Shown here: piece after piece, positions 1-9,328 of the stretch
How the letters are laid out: every line of letters starts with the position of its first letter
Position numbering within the stretch: the stretch's first letter is position 1
DNA from: an uncultured Bacteroidales bacterium
Lineage (GTDB): Bacteria > Bacteroidota > Bacteroidia > Bacteroidales > F082
Assembly (NCBI GenBank): GCA_946408345.1
Contig: CAMJRR010000008.1
Span: 30,045 to 94,044, forward strand
Direction: 5' to 3'
DNA length: 64,000 nucleotides
Made by a program: the position numbers and the translations under genes
Notes under the pieces: model-generated
Seen by the model: the letters and a program-made list of their open reading frames with translations, nothing else
Told to the model about the DNA's origin: nothing
Databases searched by the model: none

Positions 1-998
1 TCATGTTCCCGCAGCTGATTGCCGGCCCCATCGTGCGCTATTGTGACATTGCCGACCAAATCCGCAACCGCGAATCGCTCTATACGGACAGACTGCATGG
101 TTTCTACCGTTTCGTCATCGGTCTTTGCAAGAAGGTATTAATCGCCGATGTCATTGGGTTCCAAGTTGACCAAATCTTGGGACCTTCCAACTACGATGTA
201 CTAACCTCTGCCCAATTGGCCGACATCGCCAACAAAATAGCGACCATCGACTCCACCAGCGCCTGGATAGCCATCTTCGCCTTCACCTTCCAGATCTACT
301 TCGACTTCGCCGGTTATTCCGACATGGCCATCGGCTTGGGTCGCATGATGGGCTTCAAGTTCCCAGAGAACTTCGACAACCCGTATGTATCCACTACCAT
401 CTCTGAGTTTTGGCGTCGTTGGCACCAGACCTTCAGCGTGTTCATCAAGAACTATCTCTACTTCCCTTTGGGCGGCAGCCGTGTAAAAACAGAAGCAAGG
501 AAATACTTCAATCTATGGTTCTGTTTCCTCATCAGCGGTTTGTGGCACGGCGCGGCTTGGAACTTCGTGGTCTATGGTGCCCTGCAAGGCATTTTCATTT
601 GCGCCGACAAGCTGTTTTTGAAGAAGTTCAACGAACGATTGGGAAGGATTCCGAGTGTATTCTTCACTTTCCTCATCATCGTCTTGACCCGTTGCTTCTT
701 CCGCATTGAGCGCATTGACCTGTCATGGATGTTCATCAAGCGCCTGTTTGCCTTCGACTTCGCTCCTTTCCATTTCGGCGACAACCCACACCTCTATGTG
801 ACCATGATCGTGGCCGCTTTCTTCTCATTCTTCACCCTCTCGAAGCTCGGTCTTAAGGTGCAGGATAAGGTTTATTTCACTGAATACAACCGTAGGCAAC
901 ATATCATCTCGTTCGTTGTCAGCATTTTGGCATTCATTTTCTGCCTTGGCGCGTTGAATGCCAGTGGCTTTAGTCCGTTCATTTATTTTCGATTCTGA
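1..998 (+). CDS. MBOAT family membrane O-acyltransferase (AlgI-like), 5' truncated by window edge
   Basis: This is the C-terminal 330 or so residues of a membrane-bound O-acyltransferase that moves an acyl (usually acetyl) group across the inner membrane for transfer to a surface or secreted polymer. The reading frame is open to the left edge, and the full-length paralogue at 5766-7187 shows that roughly 140 residues are missing. Visible family marks are the DFAGYSDMAIGLGRMMGF segment, FWRRWH, and the SGLWHGAAWNF segment with the invariant catalytic-type histidine, plus several hydrophobic segments. It is followed 109 bases later on the same strand by an SGNH/AlgX-like partner, the usual MBOAT arrangement. 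The polymer substrate cannot be told from sequence. Confidence 0.9.
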   Translation, partial: MFPQLIAGPIVRYCDIADQIRNRESLYTDRLHGFYRFVIGLCKKVLIADVIGFQVDQILGPSNYDVLTSAQLADIANKIATIDSTSAWIAIFAFTFQIYFDFAGYSDMAIGLGRMMGFKFPENFDNPYVSTTISEFWRRWHQTFSVFIKNYLYFPLGGSRVKTEARKYFNLWFCFLISGLWHGAAWNFVVYGALQGIFICADKLFLKKFNERLGRIPSVFFTFLIIVLTRCFFRIERIDLSWMFIKRLFAFDFAPFHFGDNPHLYVTMIVAAFFSFFTLSKLGLKVQDKVYFTEYNRRQHIISFVVSILAFIFCLGALNASGFSPFIYFRF

Positions 999-1107
999 TG
1001 ATGAACCATCAACGGTACCATATTATCCAATTTGCCTGTATCACAGCATTACTCACTGCTATTGAGTTACAAGATTTTAGCAATATGGTGAAAATGAGCA
1101 ACAATAA

Positions 1108-2784
1108 ATGAAAAAAAAGCCCAAATACGACCTTGTGTTGTTCATCATTCTGATGTTGTTGCTCTTTGCATCCTTGGTGCAGAAAAGCACAGGTTGGGTG
1201 AAAACAGAGCCTTTGAAAGGTGTCTATCCTATTACGCCTTATCCTCTCTTGAACCTCAATGACTTCCGCTCGGGTGACTATCAGAAACAGATGGAGCAGC
1301 AACTCAGCGAGCGTTTTGGCTTCAGGGAACCTGTCATCAGGCTCTACAACCAATATCTTTGGGACTTCTACCGCAAGACCTACGCCCACGACATCGTGGC
1401 AGGCAAACACAACTGGTTGTATTACGAGCAAAACGTGAATGACTACTACGGTACCGAGATGTACCGGTGGCTCCCAGATGCCTCAACAGCTCGCGAAACC
1501 TTTGACCGTGAGGCCCGTTTGATGCTGAAATTGCGTGGCGTATTGCAAGATTATGGTATCGAATTTCTTATGTTCATGGCGCCTGAGAAAGGTTTCCTTT
1601 ATCCTGAGCATTTGCCAGACAGGCAACATGATACCAACTCCATCAATGCCCGCGAATACTATACTGCCAAATTTGAGGAGAACGGCTTCCCCTACATTGA
1701 AATGACCTCTTGGTTTCAGGCATTAAAGGAAGCCGACACCTTGCCCTATTCGCTCATTTCGCAAACGGGTGCCCATTGGGGCTTCTCCTCAGTGCTGGCC
1801 GCCGACTCGCTGCTGTGGTTCATGGAAACGTTAAAAGGTGAACACTTGCCCAAATTGGCCATCGGACCATTCCATGAAAGCGCCGACTCCACCCAAAACG
1901 ATGACCACGACCTCGAAATGAACCTCAACCTTTTGAGAAAACTTCGCCACCCCTACGACCGCCTCTATGATGCAGATGTCTCAGTGGTGACTGACTCAAC
2001 TGTTAAGAAACCAAAAGTTTTGTTTATTGGCAACTCCTATCTCTGGCGAATGCACTATTACATTCCTTTCGAAGAGCTGTTTGAGTGGTCAGAGTTCTGG
2101 TTCTACAACTCGACGGCTTATTCCGGTCCTGGCTATGCCGACCAAACCCCAGTCGCCGACTTAGACATCATCGAAAAGATACTCGATGCCGATTATGTGG
2201 TGTGGTTCACCACAGGCAACCAAATGTATAAGGCCACCTACGGCTTTGTGGAAAGAGCCTTGATGAACTTCTGTGTCGATGATAACAAGGTAAACAAAAC
2301 CCGCGAAAGCATTATGGACAGCCTGAGTTTGTCGTGGCAAGAAGCTAACAGAATCCTCATCAACGACCCAGAACACTATTTCCCTGAACTGGCTGGCGAC
2401 AGTATTCCTTCAGCTCGCAACCCAAGAGTGCACGAAACATTGGTAATCAACGAAATCAAGAAAGACTCCGTTTGGATGTGGAACCTGTCGACCTGCCAGA
2501 CCGTTATCCAAAACGCCTCTTTGGATCAAGTATTGCTCATGGAGGCTCACAACATCATCGAGGGCAAGCCTTTGATGCGCGACATGAGCGATGTGGAAGC
2601 CAAGCGCGACCACGTGGAAAGCCTCGTCAGCGATATGATTGAGGAAATCCAGCCCCAACCCGAGCTTATGGAACGCATCCGAAATATGGCTGCAGACAAA
2701 GGCATTTCAGTAGAGAAACAGACCGAACTCACCGCCCGCTGGATTGTGAATGACAAAATCAAACGAGGACTCATCGTGTTGTAA
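1108..2784 (+). CDS. SGNH/AlgX-AlgJ-like O-acetyltransferase partner (SGNH-A)
   Basis: The 558-residue protein begins with a short cytoplasmic basic stretch and one hydrophobic segment (about residues 8-25), consistent with an N-terminal anchor and periplasmic body. It shares with its paralogues at 4115-5764 and 2785-4137 the FGFREPVIRLYNQYLWDF block and an SGNH-type serine motif, here GNSYLW near residue 308. The histidine motif is TGAHW, where AlgX/AlgJ proteins usually have D-x-H-W, so the aspartate two residues before the histidine is absent. By analogy with AlgI/AlgJ/AlgX it would receive the acyl group from the adjacent MBOAT and place it on a polysaccharide. Its stop codon directly abuts the stop codon of the convergent gene on the other strand. 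Confidence 0.8.
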   Translation: MKKKPKYDLVLFIILMLLLFASLVQKSTGWVKTEPLKGVYPITPYPLLNLNDFRSGDYQKQMEQQLSERFGFREPVIRLYNQYLWDFYRKTYAHDIVAGKHNWLYYEQNVNDYYGTEMYRWLPDASTARETFDREARLMLKLRGVLQDYGIEFLMFMAPEKGFLYPEHLPDRQHDTNSINAREYYTAKFEENGFPYIEMTSWFQALKEADTLPYSLISQTGAHWGFSSVLAADSLLWFMETLKGEHLPKLAIGPFHESADSTQNDDHDLEMNLNLLRKLRHPYDRLYDADVSVVTDSTVKKPKVLFIGNSYLWRMHYYIPFEELFEWSEFWFYNSTAYSGPGYADQTPVADLDIIEKILDADYVVWFTTGNQMYKATYGFVERALMNFCVDDNKVNKTRESIMDSLSLSWQEANRILINDPEHYFPELAGDSIPSARNPRVHETLVINEIKKDSVWMWNLSTCQTVIQNASLDQVLLMEAHNIIEGKPLMRDMSDVEAKRDHVESLVSDMIEEIQPQPELMERIRNMAADKGISVEKQTELTARWIVNDKIKRGLIVL

Positions 2785-4137
2785 TCAGAAAGGACGAGCC
2801 GCCAAAATCTCTGGAATACGACTGTTTCGGGTGACAGGCACCGAATCGGTGGCCAAATCGGGGAAATAGCGTTCAGGGGCCGAAAACAGCGTCTTTCTCG
2901 CCTCCTCCATTCGCTCATCCTCATTTTCCTTTTCGACCGTTGCAGCAACAGCAGTCAAGGTGCTATCGATTTCTGAGTCGTCGTGGGTGAGATAGAGTAA
3001 GGCTTTAGGTAGAAAATCGTTGCTGAACACATATAACTGCTCCGGTGAGTATGACAAGTCGATGATTTTGGCGTTGAGAATTTCCAACAGTATGTCGGCA
3101 TCGCTCGTATGGTCATATTTCGGGTTGAAATGAACCGTACTGTTGTAGTACCAATAATAATAGTTACTGAAAATATAGGATAGGGGCACCGACCTTGTGA
3201 GATTCCAGAAAAAGGAATCACCGACCACTATGATTGTAGGCTTATAGGCTGTAGAGTCGTCATCCAAAACATACATGGCGTAATAGTTTTGGTTGGGTTT
3301 GATGGGTCGCCAAAGATTCAACACAGCTTCCAAGTCGTTGTCGGGATATTCAGTCTCATCAGGATATTTGCCTCCCATCTTGTAATTGCGCAGGTTCATG
3401 TGACCTTCATGTTCGATGTAACGCTCAATAGTGTCGAAAGCATACCCCGAAGCGATATAGGTCCAATGCTTGCCTGTTTTCGGAAACAAGGGGAAATCCA
3501 CCTTGCCTTTCCAATCTTGGAAAATTTGCATCACGTTGATGTAGTTGACCCCAAGACTGTCGAACAGCTTCGGATAGTATTGGTAAGCATGGAAGGGTTC
3601 AAGGGAGAGGCCGGGATTCTCGGGCATATATTCGGGATACAGGAAGGTCTTGGTGGGCAACATTGACACAAAAATGAAGTTTCCATACTCATCGAGGATG
3701 TGTTGTACCTTGTAGAGTCGCTGGGCTTCGAGGTCGCATTTGTGTTGCATCTCAGCACAATTCTTAGTGTAGGAATACACGCTGCTCTGATAATAGTTGA
3801 CAACCTCATCGCGCCCAAAAATCCAATTGTCCTTACCGATATATATGGTATAGTTAAGCACTTTGTGGTAAAAATCCCATAAGTATTGGTTATAAGTTCT
3901 GATGAAAAGTTCGCGGAAACCGAAGGAAAACCTTAGTTTCTCCTCAAGATCATGCTGATATGAGCCATCACATATATTATTGATAGACAAAGGTGTGTGT
4001 TTGGGCTCATAATACACGCCATTCAAGGGTTGTAGCTTGATGAAATGGGAACGTTCCTGAATAAATATCAGAACGAAGAGACCCAAAGTCAAAAGGCACA
4101 ATATGACATATATCTTATTTTTCATCATTTTTTTCAT
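2785..4137 (-). CDS. SGNH/AlgX-like partner protein (SGNH-B2)
   Basis: This 450-residue paralogue of the two neighbouring SGNH proteins ends the minus-strand cassette MBOAT-B, SGNH-B1, SGNH-B2. I place the start at MKKMMKNKIYV (4137), so the signal anchor begins at once; a longer frame to 4221 lacks any membrane-targeting start and runs deep into the upstream gene. The start overlaps the end of the upstream gene by 23 bases, which suggests translational coupling; starts at 4128 or 4125 are also possible. It has a canonical GDSFFW serine block, the FGFRELFIRTYNQYLWDF block, and TGKHW at the histidine. It likely works in the periplasm in polymer O-acylation. Confidence 0.78.
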   Translation of the reverse strand: MKKMMKNKIYVILCLLTLGLFVLIFIQERSHFIKLQPLNGVYYEPKHTPLSINNICDGSYQHDLEEKLRFSFGFRELFIRTYNQYLWDFYHKVLNYTIYIGKDNWIFGRDEVVNYYQSSVYSYTKNCAEMQHKCDLEAQRLYKVQHILDEYGNFIFVSMLPTKTFLYPEYMPENPGLSLEPFHAYQYYPKLFDSLGVNYINVMQIFQDWKGKVDFPLFPKTGKHWTYIASGYAFDTIERYIEHEGHMNLRNYKMGGKYPDETEYPDNDLEAVLNLWRPIKPNQNYYAMYVLDDDSTAYKPTIIVVGDSFFWNLTRSVPLSYIFSNYYYWYYNSTVHFNPKYDHTSDADILLEILNAKIIDLSYSPEQLYVFSNDFLPKALLYLTHDDSEIDSTLTAVAATVEKENEDERMEEARKTLFSAPERYFPDLATDSVPVTRNSRIPEILAARPF

Positions 4138-5764
4138 TGTCGACAAACCAACGGGCATCAATAAGCAATTGTTCCTCAAAAGTAAGGCCGGTCTCTTCCA
4201 ACTGCTTCGTAATGATATCAATCATCTCAGGGTTGTTTCTCCAGTTTTCGACCACCTCATATACCCTGAATTCCGTCAAGATAGAGTCGTTGACGGTCTT
4301 GTCCTCGCGTAAAAGGGGGTGACCATCAACCACGTTTATTGCTTCGCGGTTAACAAGACTTTCCAAAGATTCATTGTCAATAAAAGCTTTGACTTTCAAA
4401 GCATTTACCCAATTCTCGTCTTGGTTGATGCGATAGGCTGTCTGTGCCAAAACAATTCCTCTTGTGTTGCGAATGGTTGGTACGCAGTCGCCATCCAACC
4501 CTTCGATTCTCTCGATGTCGTTCCTCAAAATGTCCTCGGCTTGCGTTTTGTCGACGTTTTCAGCCACCATCACCTTTTCGACTTCGGCTTCCCAAAGGCT
4601 GTCGCTCACGCACAACCGCAACAACGCGTCTTCAGCAAATCCGTATGAGATTTTGTACATCTGGGCTTTGTCAGTGAACCAAGCAACATAGTCAGCGTTG
4701 ACAATGGCATAAAGACGGTCTGTCTCGCTTATTGGCCTGCTTTTCTGCAACCTTTGGCCATAGTATTCAGTCATATTGTAGAACCAATATCTTACGTCGG
4801 AAAAGACCTTGTTAAGATCGATGTATTGGTTGATGGCAAAAAAATAAGAGTTGCCGATGAAAACCGCATTAGGTTTCACCGCATTGGAATCAGATTTGAT
4901 GCTAACTTCCCGCTCATAATAAACATCTTCATCAATAGTGATGTCGCGCTGCAGATTCAGCAGTCTTTCCAAGTCGCGAATGGTTCCTTTGGTCAGTTCA
5001 CTGCATTCAAGACGCTCACCAATGGCAATTCTTGGCATTTCAATGCCTTTCATCGTAGCCATATAGCTAAACAACGAATCGGCTGCATATACTGCGGGAA
5101 ATATCCAGTGAGCTGAAGTTTGCGGTATGGCAGGATAGTCGAGTGTGTCCTGCATATTAATGAACCAACTGTCCATGTCAATATAGGGAATTCCATTTTC
5201 CACTAAGGCCTGACGGTAATAATCGTAAGCGTGGATGGTGGTGGTATCGAAATCACGCTCGGGCAGAAACTGGGTATATAGGTTCGCCTTATCGGGTGTC
5301 GTGTATATCAGAAAATCAATGTCAAAAGTCTTCAATACCCCTATCAACTTTTTCAGCAGCCGGATTTGCTTCTCAAATCGTTCCATCGCCTTGTCGTTGG
5401 ACTCAATCCATCGATACATCTCCTTGCCGTAATACTCATCGACATTGAAATTGAAAAACAACCAGTCTTCCTTTCCAATAGCCACCTCATTGCTATACGT
5501 TTTTCTGAAGAAATCCCAAAGATATTGGTTATAGAATCGCGTCATTGGTTCTCTGAAGCCAATGTTCTCGGAAAGATACTGTTCGAGATTGTCTTGGAAT
5601 ACGCCTGTCTTCAAATTCTCGAATGACAACGAAGGAGTAGCCACAGGAATGCTTTGTCCAACCAACGGCCGCATCTCCAACCATTTCGTATTTTGCTGAA
5701 TGGCAGGTAGTGTAAGTATGGCCAAGGCAAGACAAAAAAGTGCTATGGAAACTACGCTTTTCAC
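4115..5764 (-). CDS. SGNH/AlgX-like partner protein (SGNH-B1), GTG start
   Basis: The protein has 549 residues with an N-terminal hydrophobic anchor (about residues 4-20) and a periplasmic SGNH-like domain. It is closest in layout to SGNH-A: it has IGFREPMTRFYNQYLWDF, the histidine block TSAHW and a serine block GNSYFF. The start is GTG, one base after the TGA stop of the MBOAT gene at 5766; no ATG lies close enough to keep the signal anchor. The tight spacing argues for one transcript with the MBOAT gene and SGNH-B2. As in its paralogues, the usual aspartate of the D-x-H-W motif is missing. Acetyl transfer to an extracellular glycan is the likely role, inferred from family and context. Confidence 0.8.
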   Translation of the reverse strand: MKSVVSIALFCLALAILTLPAIQQNTKWLEMRPLVGQSIPVATPSLSFENLKTGVFQDNLEQYLSENIGFREPMTRFYNQYLWDFFRKTYSNEVAIGKEDWLFFNFNVDEYYGKEMYRWIESNDKAMERFEKQIRLLKKLIGVLKTFDIDFLIYTTPDKANLYTQFLPERDFDTTTIHAYDYYRQALVENGIPYIDMDSWFINMQDTLDYPAIPQTSAHWIFPAVYAADSLFSYMATMKGIEMPRIAIGERLECSELTKGTIRDLERLLNLQRDITIDEDVYYEREVSIKSDSNAVKPNAVFIGNSYFFAINQYIDLNKVFSDVRYWFYNMTEYYGQRLQKSRPISETDRLYAIVNADYVAWFTDKAQMYKISYGFAEDALLRLCVSDSLWEAEVEKVMVAENVDKTQAEDILRNDIERIEGLDGDCVPTIRNTRGIVLAQTAYRINQDENWVNALKVKAFIDNESLESLVNREAINVVDGHPLLREDKTVNDSILTEFRVYEVVENWRNNPEMIDIITKQLEETGLTFEEQLLIDARWFVDNEKNDEK

Positions 5765-5765
5765 T

Positions 5766-7187
5766 TCAAAATCTAAAATAGATGAACGGACTGAAACCTA
5801 CCGCATTGATGGCGGCAATGCAGAACAACAACATGAATACAGCCACCACCCACGCCACGATAGTGCCGGCTATGGAGTACTCCTCCTTATAGTAGACGGC
5901 ATCTTGCATCTTTTTCCCGAAGGGGAACAGAGTGATGAACGAAAACACCAAGGCAATGATGAGCATGGTGTAGAACTGTGCGTCGGCCTTGAGGCCAAAG
6001 GAGCTGAAGTCGAAAGCGAACAACCTCGAAATGAAGGTAAAAGCCTGTCCCAAGTCCTCAATGCGGAAGATAGCCCAACCCACCATCGCGATGATGAAAG
6101 TGATGATGACGCTCGGCACCTTACCGATTTTTTCATAGAATTTCTTCAAACCCATCCGTTCGAGCACCAACCACAAGCCATGATACGCGCCCCAGACGAC
6201 AAAATTCCATGAGGCACCGTGCCACAAGCCCGACAATAGAAACACAACCCAAAGGTTGAAATACATCCTCCGTTTCGAGCAACGGTTGCCGCCGAGCGGG
6301 ATGTAGAGATAGTTGCGCATAAACGCTCCAAGGGTGATATGCCAACGGCGCCAAAACTCAGTGATGCTCGCCGAGTTGTATGGATTGTCGAAGTTCTCCG
6401 GAAAATGGAAACCCATCATCTTGCCCAAGCCTATCGCCATGTCGGAATAGCCAGCGAAGTCGAAGTAAAGCTGCATGGTGTAAGCTGCAATGGCAATCCA
6501 AGCTGTACCTGTATCCATGACGGAGAGATTCGTAGCCAACAAAGTATCCACTTGAGCACCAATCACATCGGCTATCAGTACCTTTTTAGATAGACCTATC
6601 ACAAAACGGAAAAGGCCATGCAAACAATTGTTGCTACTGTATTCGCGGTGACGTATCTCACCTTCAATGTCGCAATAACGTACAATAGGTCCAGCAATGA
6701 GTTGCGGAAACATCATGATGTAAACCATATAGTCGCTCAACTTCTTCATCGGCTCATTATGGCCTCGATAAGTGTCGAGCACGTATGTAATGGACTGGAA
6801 AGTGAAGAATGAAATGCCAATCGGCAGCAGCACCTTTGCCAACCTAATAGGGTTGGCACCGAAGACGCTGATTAACGCATTCAAGTTGTCTATCAGAAAG
6901 TTGGCATATTTGTAATAGACCAAAAGCCCCAAGCTGATCGCGATGGCTAAGCCACAATACAGCTTCTTGAGTGGTTTCTTTTCGGCCTTGTGCATCAGCT
7001 TGACCAAAAAGAAGTTAGCTATGGTGGAACCGAGCAACCAAAGGATGAAATCAGGAGCGCCCCAAGCATAGAACACAATGGAGAACAACAGGATGATATA
7101 ATTCCTGAATCTCTTCGGACACACAAAGTAGCATATCAGGAAAAGGGGCAAAAAGTAGAGCAAGAATACGTTGCTACTGAATACCAT
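5766..7187 (-). CDS. MBOAT family membrane O-acyltransferase (MBOAT-B), full length
   Basis: This is a full-length 473-residue AlgI-like protein with about ten hydrophobic segments. Family marks are FPQLIAGPIVRYCDI, DFAGYSDMAIGLGKMMGF, EFWRRWHITLGAF and SGLWHGASWNFVVWGAYHG; the histidine in the last block is the invariant MBOAT residue. It heads the minus-strand cassette with two SGNH partners. It resembles the truncated copy at 1-998 closely across the whole shared part, including the C-terminal GFSPFIYFRF, so the two cassettes look like an inverted duplication. The CotH-like gene lies 84 bases upstream on the same strand. The donor is probably acetyl-CoA; the acceptor polymer is unknown. 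Confidence 0.92.
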   Translation of the reverse strand: MVFSSNVFLLYFLPLFLICYFVCPKRFRNYIILLFSIVFYAWGAPDFILWLLGSTIANFFLVKLMHKAEKKPLKKLYCGLAIAISLGLLVYYKYANFLIDNLNALISVFGANPIRLAKVLLPIGISFFTFQSITYVLDTYRGHNEPMKKLSDYMVYIMMFPQLIAGPIVRYCDIEGEIRHREYSSNNCLHGLFRFVIGLSKKVLIADVIGAQVDTLLATNLSVMDTGTAWIAIAAYTMQLYFDFAGYSDMAIGLGKMMGFHFPENFDNPYNSASITEFWRRWHITLGAFMRNYLYIPLGGNRCSKRRMYFNLWVVFLLSGLWHGASWNFVVWGAYHGLWLVLERMGLKKFYEKIGKVPSVIITFIIAMVGWAIFRIEDLGQAFTFISRLFAFDFSSFGLKADAQFYTMLIIALVFSFITLFPFGKKMQDAVYYKEEYSIAGTIVAWVVAVFMLLFCIAAINAVGFSPFIYFRF

Positions 7188-7271
7188 AACTCGTCAAATA
7201 TTAGAAACTGCAAAGATATAAAATTCAAAGATTCAACGAAACGAAATGACTCAATATTCCAATGCAACACC

Positions 7272-9092
7272 TCAATACCGTACAATACGCTGCGAATGAC
7301 CACCCATTTTTAACACATAGACGCCTGCAGGCAATTCAGGATTGAGGATGATTTCATTGCAGTTTTCAGCGACAACCGTCTCGGAAAACACTTTCCTGCC
7401 TAACAAATCATAGATAACGACTTCCTTGGCTCCAAAACCCTCTGCTTCGATTCCAATGTGAATCTCATCACAGGAAGGATTGGGATAGCAACCCAAGACA
7501 GAGGTCAAGAATTGATCCACCGATACGAAGTCATCCAATGCCTCGAGGATATTATCTGGTCTTTCTCTTAGGAAAAAGTCAATCACAGGCATGCAATAGT
7601 TCTCCCATGAGGAATAGGTTTCAGGACAATGGAACCGCTCAATCTGATTGGGCACCTCGTCCTGGAGCGTCTGTTTGATATAATCGAAATAAGGTTTCGT
7701 ATTCTGATAGGAAAACGTAGTGGAAACCAACTCATTGAACCGATGGACAAATTGTTCCTTAAAATGCTCATTCTCCAACAGCCTTCTGAAAAACAAGGTC
7801 GCCCTTCTGCTGGAAGGATAGCCTTCATAGCCATCATACGTGGCATTGGCAAAGACATCGAATGATAGTGCTTCGAGGCAGCCATCACCGTCATAAAAAA
7901 TCCACCGCCATTTGCCGTCACCAAGCTGCCACATCCTTGTATTAGTGGCAGGCCAGTCTACATTGGCAGAAAACAGTTCAAGTACATAATAATCAATGAA
8001 ATTCGGAATGTCAATATGGGCCTCGGCATAGGCATATTGTTCTTCATCTGAAAGATCGGCTTGTTCCATCCATGAGCGTAGCGCATAGAAATTGTCAGCA
8101 CTTCCACACTCCAATTCATTCCAGACATTAATAAGATTCACAGAATCCTTATCGATGTCTAGATGGTCTTCCAAGAAGCGCTCATCGGGCTTTTCAGCAA
8201 CATAATACACACCCCAATACTCGCCATTGAGGAACAGCACACAAGCTCGTGACGCAAGCGATTCCACATTAATGTGTTGCGCCATGCGACTCACAATATA
8301 ATCCTTGCATCCCGAACCATTCCATGCACTCATGTAAGGCTTCAAACACAGATGCTTGAAATTGTCAATAGGCAAAGTCTCGAAAAACTGGTGTTTAAGC
8401 CGTTTTTTCCCATATTCTTCGCGAGCATAGATTTTCATTCCTTTTTGTCCCTGATATCTTGCCTTTTTTCCATGGGTTCTCAATCCAACTTGCTGGTTGA
8501 TGCCACTATTGTCGAGTTCATAATACTCAATGTTGCAAACCCGTTCCCATTCACGCCCTTTCATACAGTAATTCCCTGTGAAATAAGGATTCAACGAGTC
8601 AAAATGAATGCCTGGCACAAAGATGCCCGTCTCGTAATCAAACAAAGCCAGCGAATCGGCACAGAGCGAGACGGCGGGCAAACCATGCGTATTGCAACCC
8701 AAAGCACGAATGAAATAGCTATTGGTCATCACCTGACTGACACAACTGTCGTTTTCGTCAAAAACCGCAGCACGAATCACGATGCAATGCTGCACCGAAT
8801 CGGGGAGATAAAACTCGTTTTCTGGGCAATTGACAATAGTGTAAATGTTTGATTTCGAATAAAGTTGTTGATTCAAAACCAAAGTTTCTTCGTATAAAGG
8901 CGACTGTGGTGTCGGACGGTTACCATTAGTGGTGTATCGGATATGGTTCTGCGGAAAATAATTGTACAATTCCAGTTGGAACACATCCTCATAAAACCCA
9001 CCCTTGGCCGAAAAGACCACTGTGTCGTTTTGGGCCTTAGCAGAAACAACGACAAGGAAAAACAGCAATATGAACCATAGACTTTTTTTCAT
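7272..9092 (-). CDS. CotH kinase-like secreted protein with T9SS C-terminal sorting domain
   Basis: The 606-residue protein starts at MKKSLWFILLFF (9092), giving a clean signal peptide ending near AKAQ; a start ten codons upstream would bury it. After a chitobiase C-terminal-like segment (about residues 25-105) comes a CotH-type domain with FLNGEYWGVYYVAEKPDERF and WRWIFYDGDG, matching the CotH nucleotide- and metal-binding blocks. The last 75 or so residues, from YPNPSCDEIHIGIE to a basic end, form a type A T9SS sorting domain, so the protein should be exported across the outer membrane. CotH of Bacillus is a protein kinase; kinase activity here is only inferred. It lies just upstream of the MBOAT-B cassette on the same strand and could be co-transcribed with it. 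Confidence 0.85.
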   Translation of the reverse strand: MKKSLWFILLFFLVVVSAKAQNDTVVFSAKGGFYEDVFQLELYNYFPQNHIRYTTNGNRPTPQSPLYEETLVLNQQLYSKSNIYTIVNCPENEFYLPDSVQHCIVIRAAVFDENDSCVSQVMTNSYFIRALGCNTHGLPAVSLCADSLALFDYETGIFVPGIHFDSLNPYFTGNYCMKGREWERVCNIEYYELDNSGINQQVGLRTHGKKARYQGQKGMKIYAREEYGKKRLKHQFFETLPIDNFKHLCLKPYMSAWNGSGCKDYIVSRMAQHINVESLASRACVLFLNGEYWGVYYVAEKPDERFLEDHLDIDKDSVNLINVWNELECGSADNFYALRSWMEQADLSDEEQYAYAEAHIDIPNFIDYYVLELFSANVDWPATNTRMWQLGDGKWRWIFYDGDGCLEALSFDVFANATYDGYEGYPSSRRATLFFRRLLENEHFKEQFVHRFNELVSTTFSYQNTKPYFDYIKQTLQDEVPNQIERFHCPETYSSWENYCMPVIDFFLRERPDNILEALDDFVSVDQFLTSVLGCYPNPSCDEIHIGIEAEGFGAKEVVIYDLLGRKVFSETVVAENCNEIILNPELPAGVYVLKMGGHSQRIVRY

Positions 9093-9245
9093 ATCGGATT
9101 CTTTTCTGCAAAAATACAACAAAAAAACATCATATTACAGGCAAAACAACTTTGTCTATCTTTTTCCGAAGCAGAAAACCTCTAATTTATTAAAAACCAA
9201 TATTTTGAAAAATACGCCTTCAAGGTATTGTCTATCAATTTTCAC

Positions 9246-9285
9246 ACAAAAAAGGAGATGCGAGTTTTCGCATCTCCCTTTGTGT
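9246..9285 (-). terminator. Rho-independent terminator after the S46 peptidase gene
   Basis: GGAGATGCGA and TCGCATCTCC form a perfect ten-base-pair stem with a four-base loop. Read on the minus strand it is followed by a run of Ts. It lies 44 bases past the stop of the peptidase gene. Confidence 0.8.
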
Positions 9286-9296
9286 TATCCTTTTTC

Positions 9297-9314
9297 GACA
9301 CGATAAATCGTGTC
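9297..9314. repeat. Short palindrome of the GTAGAGACG-related type
   Basis: GACACGATAAATCGTGTC is a near-perfect palindrome followed by TCTAAA. It resembles the GTAGAGACG...CGTCTCTAC repeats at 15997, 63202 and 63471 in its GAGAC/GTCTC ends, and probably belongs to that dispersed group. Confidence 0.5.
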
Positions 9315-9328
9315 TCTAAAATCTTACA

